Source: Streptomyces smyrnaeus
Lineage (GTDB): Bacteria; Actinomycetota; Actinomycetes; Streptomycetales; Streptomycetaceae
NCBI RefSeq assembly: GCF_017676345.1
Contig: NZ_JAFFZM010000010.1
Span: 62,001-126,000 of the forward strand
DNA: 64,000 bases
Direction: 5' to 3'
Shown here: positions 24,672-33,031 of the stretch, piece by piece
Layout: each line of letters opens with the position of its first letter
Numbering within the stretch: position 1 is the first letter of the stretch
Notes under the pieces: model-generated
What the model was told of the DNA's origin: nothing
What the model saw: the letters and a program-made list of their open reading frames with translations, nothing else
Databases searched by the model: none
Made by a program: the position numbers and the translations under genes

Positions 24672-25637
24672 TCACGGGCAGCGCACCACTTGGCCCGCCC
24701 AGGAGAGGCCGCCGCCGAAGCTGAGCAGCAGCACGGGGGCGCCCGGCGCGAGTTCGCGCCGCTCCACCAGCTTGGCGAGGGCCAGCGGTACGGAGGCGGC
24801 CGAGGTGTTGCCGGACTCCGCCACGTCCCGGGCGATCACCACGTCCTCGGCGAGGTCCAGCTGGCGCAGCAGGGCCTCGATCATGCGCAGGTTGGCCTGG
24901 TGGGTGACCACACCCGCCAGGTCGCCCGGCGCGAGCCCGGCCCGTTCGCACGCGCGGCGGGCCAGTGCGGGAAGTTCGGTGGTGACCCAGCGGAAGACGG
25001 CCTGCCCCTCCTGTGCGAACCGCGGCTGCCAGTCGTCCAGCAGCCGTACCGTGTCGCCCCGCGACGGGTCCGAGCCCCACTCGACGGGCCCGATGCCCTC
25101 CGGCCCGCCCTGCTGTTCGGTGTCCGGGACGGCGCTGACGACCGCCGCGCCCGCTCCGTCGGCCAACAGGACGCAGGTGGTGCGGTCGGTCCAGTCCGTG
25201 ACGTCGGACATCTTCTCCGCGCCGATCACCAGTGCGTGCCGCGCCGCGCCCGCGCTCACCGAATGGCTCGCGGAGGCCAGCGCGGTGCAAAAGCCCGCGC
25301 AGCCGTTGTTGAGGTCGTAGGCGACGGCGGAGGGGATGCCGAGGGCGCGGGCGACCTGCGCCGCGTTGCTGGGGCAGCGGTCCCGCGCCGAACAGGTCGC
25401 CAGCACGACCAGGTCGATGTCGGCGGGGTCCAGCCCGGCCGCGGCGAGCGCCTTGCCCGCGGCCACGGTGGCCAGGTCGGCGACCGTCTCGGTCTCGGCG
25501 GCGATGCGCCGGGTGACGATTCCGGTGCGCTGGCGGATCCACGCGTCGCTGGTCTCCACCATGTTCGCCAGCTCGTCGTTGGTCATGACGCGTTCGGGCT
25601 GGTGGTGGCCCAGCGCTGCGATGCGGGTTCCCGGCAC
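24672..25637 (-). CDS. 3-oxoacyl-ACP synthase III-like (FabH/KAS III) protein
   Basis: A 321-residue thiolase-fold condensing enzyme. The active-site triad is visible: Cys113 in LNNGCAGF, His246 in VTHQANLRMIE and Asn277 in ESGNTSAAS. FabH-type enzymes join acetyl- or other acyl-CoA to malonyl-ACP. No ACP or FabD gene is adjacent, so this is not the housekeeping fab cluster; it may make a special starter unit or a natural product. The GTG at 25637 is preceded by GAGGAGAAG. Divergent TetR gene probably controls it. Confidence 0.9.
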   Translation of the reverse strand: MPGTRIAALGHHQPERVMTNDELANMVETSDAWIRQRTGIVTRRIAAETETVADLATVAAGKALAAAGLDPADIDLVVLATCSARDRCPSNAAQVARALGIPSAVAYDLNNGCAGFCTALASASHSVSAGAARHALVIGAEKMSDVTDWTDRTTCVLLADGAGAAVVSAVPDTEQQGGPEGIGPVEWGSDPSRGDTVRLLDDWQPRFAQEGQAVFRWVTTELPALARRACERAGLAPGDLAGVVTHQANLRMIEALLRQLDLAEDVVIARDVAESGNTSAASVPLALAKLVERRELAPGAPVLLLSFGGGLSWAGQVVRCP

Positions 25638-25683
25638 GGTGTTCTTCTCCTCGCTGAGGGAATGGATGGCGGGAATATAGCAA

Positions 25684-25695
25684 CCGATCGATCGG
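25684..25695. promoter_or_regulatory. Probable TetR operator
   Basis: A perfect 12-bp palindrome CCGATCGATCGG in the 91-bp region between the divergent KAS III-like and TetR genes. Confidence 0.6.
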
Positions 25696-25728
25696 AAGTT
25701 AAACGGATGGGCTGGTTACGATGGGCGC

Positions 25729-26340
25729 ATGAGCCCACGCAAGTCCGCCGCCGAGGCCCGCAGAACGCGGGAGCGGATCATCGAGCGCAGCGTCGCCATC
25801 GGTTCCGTCGAGGGGCTGGAGGGATTGACCATCGGGCGGCTCGCCACCGACCTCGGTATGAGCAAGGCGGGCGTGCTCGGCCACTTCGGCTCCAAACAGG
25901 CGCTCCAGCTCGCCGCGCTGCACGGCGCCTCCGGGCTGTTCACCCGGCTGGTGTGGGAGCCCGTCGCCGGACTGCGACCGGGCCTGGTCAGGCTGCGGGC
26001 CTTCTGCGAGGCATGGATCCGCTATCTGGAGGTGGAACGCACCGCCTTCCCCGGCGGCTGCCTGTTCACCGCCGCCTCCATCGAGTTCGACACCCGCGGC
26101 GGCCCGGTCCACGACACGGTGGCGCGCTTCATGCTGCGCGGCCGGCGGCTGCTCGTGAACGATCTGCGCATCGCCGTCGAGGTGGGGGAGCTCCCCGGCG
26201 ATGTGGAGCCCGAACAGCTCGCCTTCGAACTGCACGGGCTCTACATGGGACTCAACCAGGAGCTCCAGCTCTTCGCCGACGCCACCGCGCCGGCGCGGAC
26301 GCGCCGGGCGCTGGACCGGCTGCTGGGTCCCAACGCCTGA
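25729..26340 (+). CDS. TetR family transcriptional regulator
   Basis: A 203-residue repressor. The DNA-binding domain reads TRERIIERSVAIGSVEGLEGLT, IGRLATDLGMSKAGVLGHFGSKQALQ. The C-terminal half resembles the TetR_C group with CLFTAASIEFD and Gly-rich turns. Placed divergently from KAS III-like and convergent with an AidB-like gene; the palindrome at 25684-25695 is its likely site, so it should control the synthase and itself. Confidence 0.9.
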   Translation: MSPRKSAAEARRTRERIIERSVAIGSVEGLEGLTIGRLATDLGMSKAGVLGHFGSKQALQLAALHGASGLFTRLVWEPVAGLRPGLVRLRAFCEAWIRYLEVERTAFPGGCLFTAASIEFDTRGGPVHDTVARFMLRGRRLLVNDLRIAVEVGELPGDVEPEQLAFELHGLYMGLNQELQLFADATAPARTRRALDRLLGPNA

Positions 26341-26370
26341 TCCTCAGGCGCCGCAGGGGACGTGCCCCGA

Positions 26371-26440
26371 AGGGGCGCGGGGAATGGCGCGACGAACCAC
26401 AAAGCACTCGCAGCCTGCGAGCGACCGACAGGGGCACCCC
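26371..26440 (+). repeat. 70-bp dispersed repeat, copy B
   Basis: AGGGGCGCGGGGAATGGCGC followed by GACGAACCAC and ending AGGGGCACCCC (26430-26440). It lies in the convergent gap between the TetR and AidB-like genes. It differs from copy A at a few positions in the first 30 bp. Confidence 0.78.
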
Positions 26441-26460
26441 ATCCCCAGCAGCTGAGCGCC

Positions 26461-28146
26461 CTACGCCACCGGCAGCGCCCGCTCCACGATCGCCGCCAGG
26501 TCGAGGCCCGAGGGCAGGGTGCCGAAGGCTGCCCCCCAGTCGCCGCCCAGCCGGGAGGCGCAGAAGGCGTCGGAGACCGCGGGCGGCGCGAACCGCACCA
26601 GCAGCGACCCCTGGAGCACCAGCGCCATCCGCTCCACCAGCCGCCGCGCCCGGGACTCGATCCCCTCCAGGTCGGCCAGCTGGGAGAACACGTCCTTGGT
26701 CGCGGCGTCCAGCCGGTGGTCGGCGCCGTGCGCCTGCCCGATCTCGGTCAGGAAGGCGTTCAGCGACTCGGGGGAGCGCTGCAGCGCCCGCAGCACATCC
26801 AGGGCCTGGACGTTGCCCGAGCCCTCCCACAGCGAGTTGAGCGGCGACTCGCGCAGCAGCCCCGGCATCGGCGACTCCTCCACATAGCCGTTGCCGCCCA
26901 GGCACTCCAGCGCCTCGCCCGCCAGCGGCACACACCGCTTGGTCACCCAGTACTTCGCTGTCGGCAGCGCCAGCCGCAGGAACGCGCGGTCCGCTGCCGC
27001 CTGCTCGCCCTCGCCCGCCGCGCTGTCGTACGCCGCCGCCAGCCGCAGCGCCAGCGTGGTGGCCGCCTCCGACTCCAGCGCCATGTCCGCCAGCACGTTG
27101 CGCATCAGCGGCTGCTCGATCAGCAGCTTGCCGAACGCCGAGCGGTGCGCGGTGTGGTGCGTGGCCTGTGCGACGGCCTGCCGCATCAGCGCCGCCGACC
27201 CCGTCACACAGTCCAGCCGGGTCGCCGCCACCATCTCGATGATCGTCGCCACCCCGCGGCCCTCCTCGCCGACGCGGCGCGCCCAGGTGGTGCCGTCGAA
27301 CTCGACCTCGCTGGAGGCGTTGGAGCGGTTGCCCAGTTTGTCCTTGAGCCGCTGGATACGGAACGCGTTACGCGTACCGTCCGGCAGCACCCGGGGCACC
27401 AGGAAACAGCTCAGTCCCCCCTCTCCCCGGCCAGGGGAGGCCTGCGCCAGCACCAGGAAGACGTCCGACATCGGCGCGGAGCAGAACCACTTGTGCCCCA
27501 GCAGCGTGTACTCACCCTCGCCGGCGCCCTCACCCGTCAGCGGCACGGCCTCGGTGGTGTTGGCCCGTACATCGCTGCCGCCCTGCTTCTCCGTCATGCC
27601 CATCCCGGCGATCGCCCCCAGCTTGGCGCTCGCCGGCCGGTCCAGGCCCCAGTCGTAGGAGTGCGAGCTCAGCAGCGGCTCCCACTCGGCGGCCAGCACG
27701 CGATCCTTGCGCAGCGCGGGCACGGCCGCGTGCGACATCGAGACCGGGCAGCTGTGCCCCGCCTCCACCTGGGACCACACGTAGAAGCCCGCCGTGCGCC
27801 GCAGCTGCCCGTCGGGCCGCGACCACGCATCCGTCAGCCCCGCACCCACCGCGCGCTCCATCAGCCGGTGATACGCGGGATGGAAGTCGACCTCGTCGAT
27901 CCGGTGGCCGTACCGGTCGTGCGTCCGCAGCACCGGCGGGTACGCGTTGGCCTGCCTGCCCCACTCCTGCGCCTGGGCCGAACCGGCGGCGCCGCCCAGC
28001 TCGGTCAGCTCGGCGTGCGCCTCCTCGGCGTGCTCGGAGGCCACATGGCGGGCCACGCCTTCGACCAGCGCGGGGTCGGTGGAGAAGACGTCGTAGTCGA
28101 CCAGCGGCGGGGCCTGGTTGGTCACGGTGTGTGTCGAGGGTGGCAT
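26461..28146 (-). CDS. AidB-like acyl-CoA dehydrogenase
   Basis: A 561-residue flavoprotein of the acyl-CoA dehydrogenase superfamily. It has the FAD-domain pattern GMGMTEKQGGSDVRANTT, the substrate-side HKWFCSAPMSDVFLVLAQ and the AidB-type end LRESPLNSLWEGSGNVQALD. Size and the N-terminal helical bundle match AidB (isovaleryl-CoA dehydrogenase / DNA alkylation response) rather than short-chain enzymes. In E. coli AidB belongs to the Ada response; an Ada-AlkA gene lies 2.8 kb away here, but not next to it. The ATG at 28146 is 18 bp from the divergent YihY gene start. Confidence 0.88.
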   Translation of the reverse strand: MPPSTHTVTNQAPPLVDYDVFSTDPALVEGVARHVASEHAEEAHAELTELGGAAGSAQAQEWGRQANAYPPVLRTHDRYGHRIDEVDFHPAYHRLMERAVGAGLTDAWSRPDGQLRRTAGFYVWSQVEAGHSCPVSMSHAAVPALRKDRVLAAEWEPLLSSHSYDWGLDRPASAKLGAIAGMGMTEKQGGSDVRANTTEAVPLTGEGAGEGEYTLLGHKWFCSAPMSDVFLVLAQASPGRGEGGLSCFLVPRVLPDGTRNAFRIQRLKDKLGNRSNASSEVEFDGTTWARRVGEEGRGVATIIEMVAATRLDCVTGSAALMRQAVAQATHHTAHRSAFGKLLIEQPLMRNVLADMALESEAATTLALRLAAAYDSAAGEGEQAAADRAFLRLALPTAKYWVTKRCVPLAGEALECLGGNGYVEESPMPGLLRESPLNSLWEGSGNVQALDVLRALQRSPESLNAFLTEIGQAHGADHRLDAATKDVFSQLADLEGIESRARRLVERMALVLQGSLLVRFAPPAVSDAFCASRLGGDWGAAFGTLPSGLDLAAIVERALPVA

Positions 28147-28163
28147 ACAGATACGTTAAAGAG

Positions 28164-29363
28164 GTGCGTGCAGTTGAGGAAACCCCTGAGCAGACCGCCG
28201 GACGGGCCCCGCGGTGGGCTCCTCGGCGGTCCCACAGCCACTTCCGCCGGGCGCGGGTCAAGTACCGCGACGTCCCCAAAAGGAGGATGGCGTGGCTGCT
28301 GCTCAAGGACACCGTCAATTCGTGCATGGAGTACCGCGTCCTGGGGCTGGCGGCCGAGGCGGCGTTCTTCACCCTGATCTCGATCCCGCCGCTGCTCCTG
28401 GGCGTGATCGGTCTGCTGGGCTACCTGGACTGGATCGGCGCCGACACGATCGAGATGATCCGGCAGAACTTCCTGGACGCGTCCTCCACGGTCCTGTCCG
28501 AGAAGGGCGTCGACCAGATCGCCCGGCCGCTCATCGACGATGTGATCAGGGGCGGCGGGCCCGACGTCATCTCGCTCGGCTTCGCGCTGGCCCTGTGGTC
28601 CGGCTCCCGCGCGGTCAACGTCTTCATCGACACCATCACCGTGATGTACGGGCTGGACGGCCGGCGCGGCATCGTCAAGACCCGGCTGCTGGCCTTCTTC
28701 CTCTACCTCGTGGCACTGGTGATCGGCGCGGTGGCGCTGCCGCTGATGGTGGCGGGTCCGGACGCGGTGCTGCGGCTGGTGCCGCAGGCCCAGTGGGTGG
28801 TCGGCGTCTTCTACTGGCCCGTCGTGCTGCTGCTGTCCATCGTCTTTCTCACCACGCTCTACCACGTCTCCGTGCCGGTGCGCTCACCCTGGCGGGAGGA
28901 CATCCCCGGTGCGCTGGTGGCGCTCGTGATGTGGGTGCTCGGCAGCTTCCTGCTGCGGCTGTATCTGACGAACACCGTCGAGGGCCCCACCATCTACGGC
29001 TCCCTCGCCGCGCCCGTCGCCGTACTGCTGTGGATCGGCGTCTCCGCCTTCGCCGTGCTGGTGGGCGCAGCGGTCAACGCGGCCATCGACCATGTGTGGC
29101 CCTCGGTGGCCACGGCGGCGGCCCGGCGCGCCAACGAGCGGCGCCGCGAGGAGGCGGCGGCCGAGGTCGTCGCCGCCGTGGCGGCGCGCCGCCGCCGGCT
29201 GGCCGAGGAAGAGGACGACGACCCCTTCGACCTGGACGCCCCCGCCGAGTTCCCCGAGCGCTGGACGAAGTTCCTGCCTCCCGAGGACGTCCGGGGCCGA
29301 CTGCTGCGCCCACGCGGGCGCGACCGCGACGAGGCGGACGACGACGCGCCGCGGCGCGACTGA
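28164..29363 (+). CDS. YihY/BrkB family inner-membrane protein
   Basis: A 399-residue membrane protein. Six hydrophobic segments lie between residues about 50 and 310; the YihY motifs are LGLAAEAAFFTLISIPPLLLG, then LYHVSVPVRSPWREDIPGAL and GSLAAPVAVLLWIGVSAFAVL. The last 80 residues form a charged cytoplasmic tail rich in Arg, Glu and Asp. The family was once called ribonuclease BN but is now regarded as a transporter or envelope protein of unknown role. The GTG at 28164 has AAAGAG close upstream; a GTG at 28131 would overlap the divergent gene. Confidence 0.82.
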   Translation: MRAVEETPEQTAGRAPRWAPRRSHSHFRRARVKYRDVPKRRMAWLLLKDTVNSCMEYRVLGLAAEAAFFTLISIPPLLLGVIGLLGYLDWIGADTIEMIRQNFLDASSTVLSEKGVDQIARPLIDDVIRGGGPDVISLGFALALWSGSRAVNVFIDTITVMYGLDGRRGIVKTRLLAFFLYLVALVIGAVALPLMVAGPDAVLRLVPQAQWVVGVFYWPVVLLLSIVFLTTLYHVSVPVRSPWREDIPGALVALVMWVLGSFLLRLYLTNTVEGPTIYGSLAAPVAVLLWIGVSAFAVLVGAAVNAAIDHVWPSVATAAARRANERRREEAAAEVVAAVAARRRRLAEEEDDDPFDLDAPAEFPERWTKFLPPEDVRGRLLRPRGRDRDEADDDAPRRD

Positions 29364-29698
29364 CCCTCCGGCACCGGGCCACCGGACGGCGGGCGGCGTG
29401 CGGCGGACGGCGTGCGGCGGACGGCAGGAGGTGCCGCCGCGGAAAATACGGTGGCGGCGGGGCGCGGCCCGGGGTTACTGTCCCTGCCATCCGCACGGTG
29501 GCGCCGGGCCACGGTGCCGGCCGTGCCGCAGGTTTTCGCTGCGCGACGAGGAACGGAGGTGTGACCGATGGCTGTCCGTGCGACGGGCGCTGCCCGTATC
29601 CGGTCCCTCATATCCACCTCCGTGGCCACCGGCTGACCAGCTGATTCGCTGAGACCTCCCTTCTTCGAGCCGGGGCCGCCCCTGCGAAGGGCAATCCT
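29364..29698. other. 335-bp region before rsgA
   Basis: Starts with a direct repeat of GGACGGCG-like units (29380-29420), then carries a short ORF with a strong ribosome site (29568-29636). No hairpin of note. The long distance to rsgA suggests an untranslated leader or a separate small transcript. Confidence 0.35.
29568..29636 (+). CDS. Possible 22-residue upstream ORF before rsgA
   Basis: ATG 29568 is preceded by GGAGGTGTGACCG (spacing 8 nt), one of the better ribosome sites here. The product, MAVRATGAARIRSLISTSVATG, is basic and does not match the RRHVDL cysteine-leader type. It ends 62 nt before rsgA. A role in rsgA expression is a guess. Confidence 0.35.
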   Translation: MAVRATGAARIRSLISTSVATG

Positions 29699-30832
29699 TT
29701 GTTGCACAGCACGTCCGACATGCGTGACGAGGCGCTGGTCGCATACGGCTGGGACGCCGAGTGGCAGGCCGCCTTCGTCCGGGCGAGCGCCGATCCGGCA
29801 ACCGCCGGACCGGACCCGCTCCCCGGCAGGGTGGTGCGCGTCGACCGGGGCCAGTGCGATCTGGTCACCCCGGCGGGCATCCTCCGCGCCGACACCGAAT
29901 TCGTCGTCCCGCGCGACCCGATGCGGGTCGTGTGCACGGGCGACTGGGCAGTGGTCGACGCGTACGGCGCCCCGCCGTACGTACGGACACTGCTTCCGCG
30001 CCGTACCGCCTTCGTCCGCTCCACCTCCTCCAAGCGCTCCGAGGGCCAGGTCCTCGCCGCCAACGTCGACCACGCGCTGATCGCCGTCTCCCTCGGCGCG
30101 GAACTGGACCTGGGCCGTATCGAGCGGTTCATCTCCCTGGCGTGGAGCAGCGGCGCGCAACCGCTGCTCGCCCTCACCAAGGCGGACCTCGTACCCGACG
30201 AGGCCACCGTCGCGCACCTGGTCGCGGACGCGGAGACCTGCGCGCCCGGTGTCCAGGTGCTGCCCGTCAGCGCGGAGACGGGCGAGGGCGTCGACATCCT
30301 CGCCGCCGTCCTCGCGGGCGGTACCACGGCGCTGCTCGGCCAGTCGGGCGCGGGCAAGTCCACGCTGGCCAACGCGCTGCTCGGACACCGGGCGCAGTCG
30401 GTGCAGGCCATCCGCGACCGGGACGGCAAGGGCCGGCACACCACGACCACCCGCAATCTGCTGCCCCTGCCCGCCGAGTCGGGCGGCGGTGTCCTCATCG
30501 ACACCCCGGGACTGCGGGGGGTCGGCCTGTGGGACGCCGAGGACGGGCTCGGCCAGGCGTTCTCCGAGATCGAGGAGCTCGCCTCCGACTGCCGCTTCCA
30601 GGACTGCGCGCACCGGTCCGAGCCCGGCTGTGCCGTCCTCGCGGCGGTCGAAGGCGGCGCCCTGCCCGAACGGCGCCTGGACAGCTACCGCAAGCTGCTG
30701 CGGGAGAACGCCCGCCTCGCGGCCCGTACGGACGCACGGCTGCGCGCCGAGCAGCGCAAGGTGTTCAAGCAGCGGCAGGCGCTGGGCCGCCACATGATGG
30801 AGCGCAAGCGCGGCCCGCGCCACCAGCGGTAG
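29699..30832 (+). CDS. rsgA: Ribosome small subunit-dependent GTPase A
   Basis: A 377-residue circularly permuted GTPase that helps late 30S maturation. The motifs occur in the RsgA order: LTKADL (G4) first, then GQSGAGKSTLANALLG (G1), HTTTT (G2) and DTPGLR (G3), followed by the zinc-binding CRFQDCAHRSEPGCAV. An OB-fold precedes. A TTG at 29699 (or the next TTG, 29702) lies 9-12 nt after GAAGG; an ATG at 29720 is less well placed. Monocistronic. Confidence 0.92.
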   Translation: MLHSTSDMRDEALVAYGWDAEWQAAFVRASADPATAGPDPLPGRVVRVDRGQCDLVTPAGILRADTEFVVPRDPMRVVCTGDWAVVDAYGAPPYVRTLLPRRTAFVRSTSSKRSEGQVLAANVDHALIAVSLGAELDLGRIERFISLAWSSGAQPLLALTKADLVPDEATVAHLVADAETCAPGVQVLPVSAETGEGVDILAAVLAGGTTALLGQSGAGKSTLANALLGHRAQSVQAIRDRDGKGRHTTTTRNLLPLPAESGGGVLIDTPGLRGVGLWDAEDGLGQAFSEIEELASDCRFQDCAHRSEPGCAVLAAVEGGALPERRLDSYRKLLRENARLAARTDARLRAEQRKVFKQRQALGRHMMERKRGPRHQR

Positions 30833-30964
30833 CCGAGCCTGCGGCCACGGGCTCCTTGAGCGACCGGGAGCGATCAGGAGCGAGCGGGAGCGGGCGGATA
30901 CGGACCGACGGTCATGTCCGATTCCCGCTAGCTCCTGGTCGGTGCTCCTCGCACACTGGAGGAC

Positions 30965-32506
30965 GTGACCACACAAGACAGCAGGTACGAGGCCGTACGC
31001 AGCAGGGACGCCCGCTTCGACGGGGTGTTCTTCCTGGGGGTGCGCACCACCGGCATCTACTGCCGGCCGAGCTGCCCGGCAGTGACCCCGAAGCGGGAGA
31101 ACGTCCGCTTCTACCCCACGGCCGCGGCGGCCCAGGCCGCCGGCTTCCGCGCCTGCCGCCGGTGCCGCCCGGACGCGGTACCCGGCTCCGCCGAGTGGAA
31201 CGTACGCGCCGACCTGGTGGGCCGCGCGATGCGGATGATCTCCGACGGTGTGGTGGACCGGGAGGGCGTGGCGGGCCTGGCCGAGCGGCTCGGCTACAGC
31301 CCCCGCCAGGTGCAGCGCCAGCTGACCGCCGAGCTCGGCGCCGGACCCGTGGCGCTGGCGCGGGCCCAGCGGGCGCACACCGCGCGGGTGCTGCTGCAGA
31401 CGACGCCGCTGCCCGTCACCCAGGTCGCGTTCGCTGCGGGCTTCGCCAGCGTGCGGCAGTTCAACGACACGGTCCGGGAGATCTACGCCCGGACACCCAG
31501 CGAGCTGCGCGCGGCCTCGGCGCGGGGCGGACACGGGCCCGCGGGCCGCCCCGAGGCGCGGGAGGCCGCCACCCACGGCGGTGGGGCAGCCGCCGGTGTG
31601 CCGCTGCGGCTGGCGTACCGCGGGTCGTACGCCACCGGACAGATCTTCGGCTTCCTGGAGCGCCGCGTGATACCCGGCGTCGAGGAGATGCTGGGTGCGC
31701 CCGGCAGCCGCACCTACCGGCGCACCTTGAACCTGCCGTACGGCACCGGCCTCGTGGAGGTCGACGAGTGCCCGGCGCGCAGTGGCAAGGGCTGGCTCGA
31801 CTGCCGGCTGCACCTGGGGGACCTGCGGGATCTGACGACCGCCGTACAGCGCGTGCGGCGGCTGTTCGACCTGGACGCCGACCCGTACGCGGTCGTCGAG
31901 CGGCTCGGCGACGACCCGGCGCTGGCGCAACTGGCCGCCCGCACACCGGGCCTGCGCTCACCCGGCGCCGCCGACGCGCACGAGCTGGCGATCCGCGCGG
32001 TCCTCGGCCAGCAGGTCACCGTCGGTGCCGCACGCACGCTGGGCGGCCGGCTCGTCGCGGCCTACGGCAAGCCACTGGCGGCGCCCGACGGCACGCTCAC
32101 CCATCTGTTCCCCGAGGCGGACGCGCTCGCCGAGGCGCCCCTCGCGGAGCTGGGCATGCCCGAGAGCCGCCGCCGCACCATTCGCACCGTCGCCGCGGCC
32201 CTCGCGGACGGCACCGTCGTGCTCGACCCGGGCGCCGACCGTCAGGAGACCGAACGCGCTCTGCTGGCCCTGCCCGGAGTGGGCCCGTGGACGGCCGGCT
32301 ACATGCGGATGCGGGCCCTGGGCGACCCGGACGTCTTCCTCCCCGGCGACGTCGGCGTACGCCACGGCCTGGCGCTGGTCGGGGCCGAGGCCGCACAGGC
32401 CGAGCAGTGGCGCCCCTGGCGGTCGTACGCGCTGCACCACCTGTGGCACGCCACGACGCTCACTCCTCCTCCAGACCCCAACTGTGCACCCGGCGCGGAT
32501 GGATGA
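30965..32506 (+). CDS. alkA: Ada-AlkA fusion: methylphosphotriester sensor, AraC HTH and 3-methyladenine glycosylase
   Basis: A 513-residue DNA-repair protein. Domain 1 (1-80) is the Ada zinc/methyl-acceptor domain: Cys33, Cys37, Cys64, Cys67, with Cys33 in TGIYCRPSC as the acceptor. Domain 2 (about 85-185) is an AraC helix-turn-helix. Domain 3 is AlkA: an N-terminal beta domain and the HhH-GPD segment LPGVGPWTAGYMRMRALGDPD with the catalytic Asp. So it both senses methylation and removes 3-methyladenine, a fusion common in actinobacteria. It starts with GTG 30965. Its 3' end overlaps the convergent F420-type gene by 47 bp. Confidence 0.93.
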   Translation: MTTQDSRYEAVRSRDARFDGVFFLGVRTTGIYCRPSCPAVTPKRENVRFYPTAAAAQAAGFRACRRCRPDAVPGSAEWNVRADLVGRAMRMISDGVVDREGVAGLAERLGYSPRQVQRQLTAELGAGPVALARAQRAHTARVLLQTTPLPVTQVAFAAGFASVRQFNDTVREIYARTPSELRAASARGGHGPAGRPEAREAATHGGGAAAGVPLRLAYRGSYATGQIFGFLERRVIPGVEEMLGAPGSRTYRRTLNLPYGTGLVEVDECPARSGKGWLDCRLHLGDLRDLTTAVQRVRRLFDLDADPYAVVERLGDDPALAQLAARTPGLRSPGAADAHELAIRAVLGQQVTVGAARTLGGRLVAAYGKPLAAPDGTLTHLFPEADALAEAPLAELGMPESRRRTIRTVAAALADGTVVLDPGADRQETERALLALPGVGPWTAGYMRMRALGDPDVFLPGDVGVRHGLALVGAEAAQAEQWRPWRSYALHHLWHATTLTPPPDPNCAPGADG

Positions 32507-32879
32507 CGATCAGCTCGTCGCTGAAGTGCGGACCCAGATCGTGCGGCCCTTCGCGCAGTTCGGCGACGCCCCGGATCTCCACGCCGCGCACCCGCCACGG
32601 CTTGAGGCTGACGATGTCGTCCACCACGAGGGCGAGCCGGGGCCGGGTGCGCAGGTTGCGCCACTTCTTCGTCCTGCCGAGCGCGAAACCGCCCACCAGG
32701 ACCGTGCCGTCGTCCTGCGGGAAGAAGCCGACCGGATTGTTCTGCGGCTGCCCCTCGGGGTCCACCGTCGCCAGCCGCCCGAGCCGCTGGGAGGACAGGT
32801 ACTCCCGCTCGGCCCGGGTGAACGCCTTGTCGCGGGGATCGGTGGGAGAGGAGCCGGAAGCGTGCGTCGCAGGTGTCAT
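32460..32879 (-). CDS. PPOX-class F420-dependent oxidoreductase
   Basis: A 139-residue split beta-barrel protein. Its pattern FTRAEREYLSSQRLGRLATV, PQNNPVGFFPQDDGT and KPWRVRGVEIRGVAEL is characteristic of the actinobacterial F420-binding PPOX group. Substrate unknown. The start is the ATG at 32879; no strong ribosome site is visible and an upstream ATG in frame (32915) is possible. The last 15 codons overlap the 3' end of the Ada-AlkA gene on the other strand. Confidence 0.83.
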   Translation of the reverse strand: MTPATHASGSSPTDPRDKAFTRAEREYLSSQRLGRLATVDPEGQPQNNPVGFFPQDDGTVLVGGFALGRTKKWRNLRTRPRLALVVDDIVSLKPWRVRGVEIRGVAELREGPHDLGPHFSDELIVIHPRRVHSWGLEEE

Positions 32880-33031
32880 GTCAGGCAGCGTCACACGCTC
32901 CGCTCGGTACCGCATCGGAGCCCGGTCGGCTGCCGCTCCGCCGCTGGTCCTAAGACTCGGGCCTTCCGCCTTCCGGTGGCGGATCCTCCGTACGGTCTTC
33001 CCGCCCGATCCGGGGGAGGGACAATGAGTCC

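Noticed and set aside
24672..25637. Part of a polyketide or fatty acid biosynthetic cluster
   Set aside because: No acyl carrier protein, malonyl transferase, ketoreductase or thioesterase gene within several kb.
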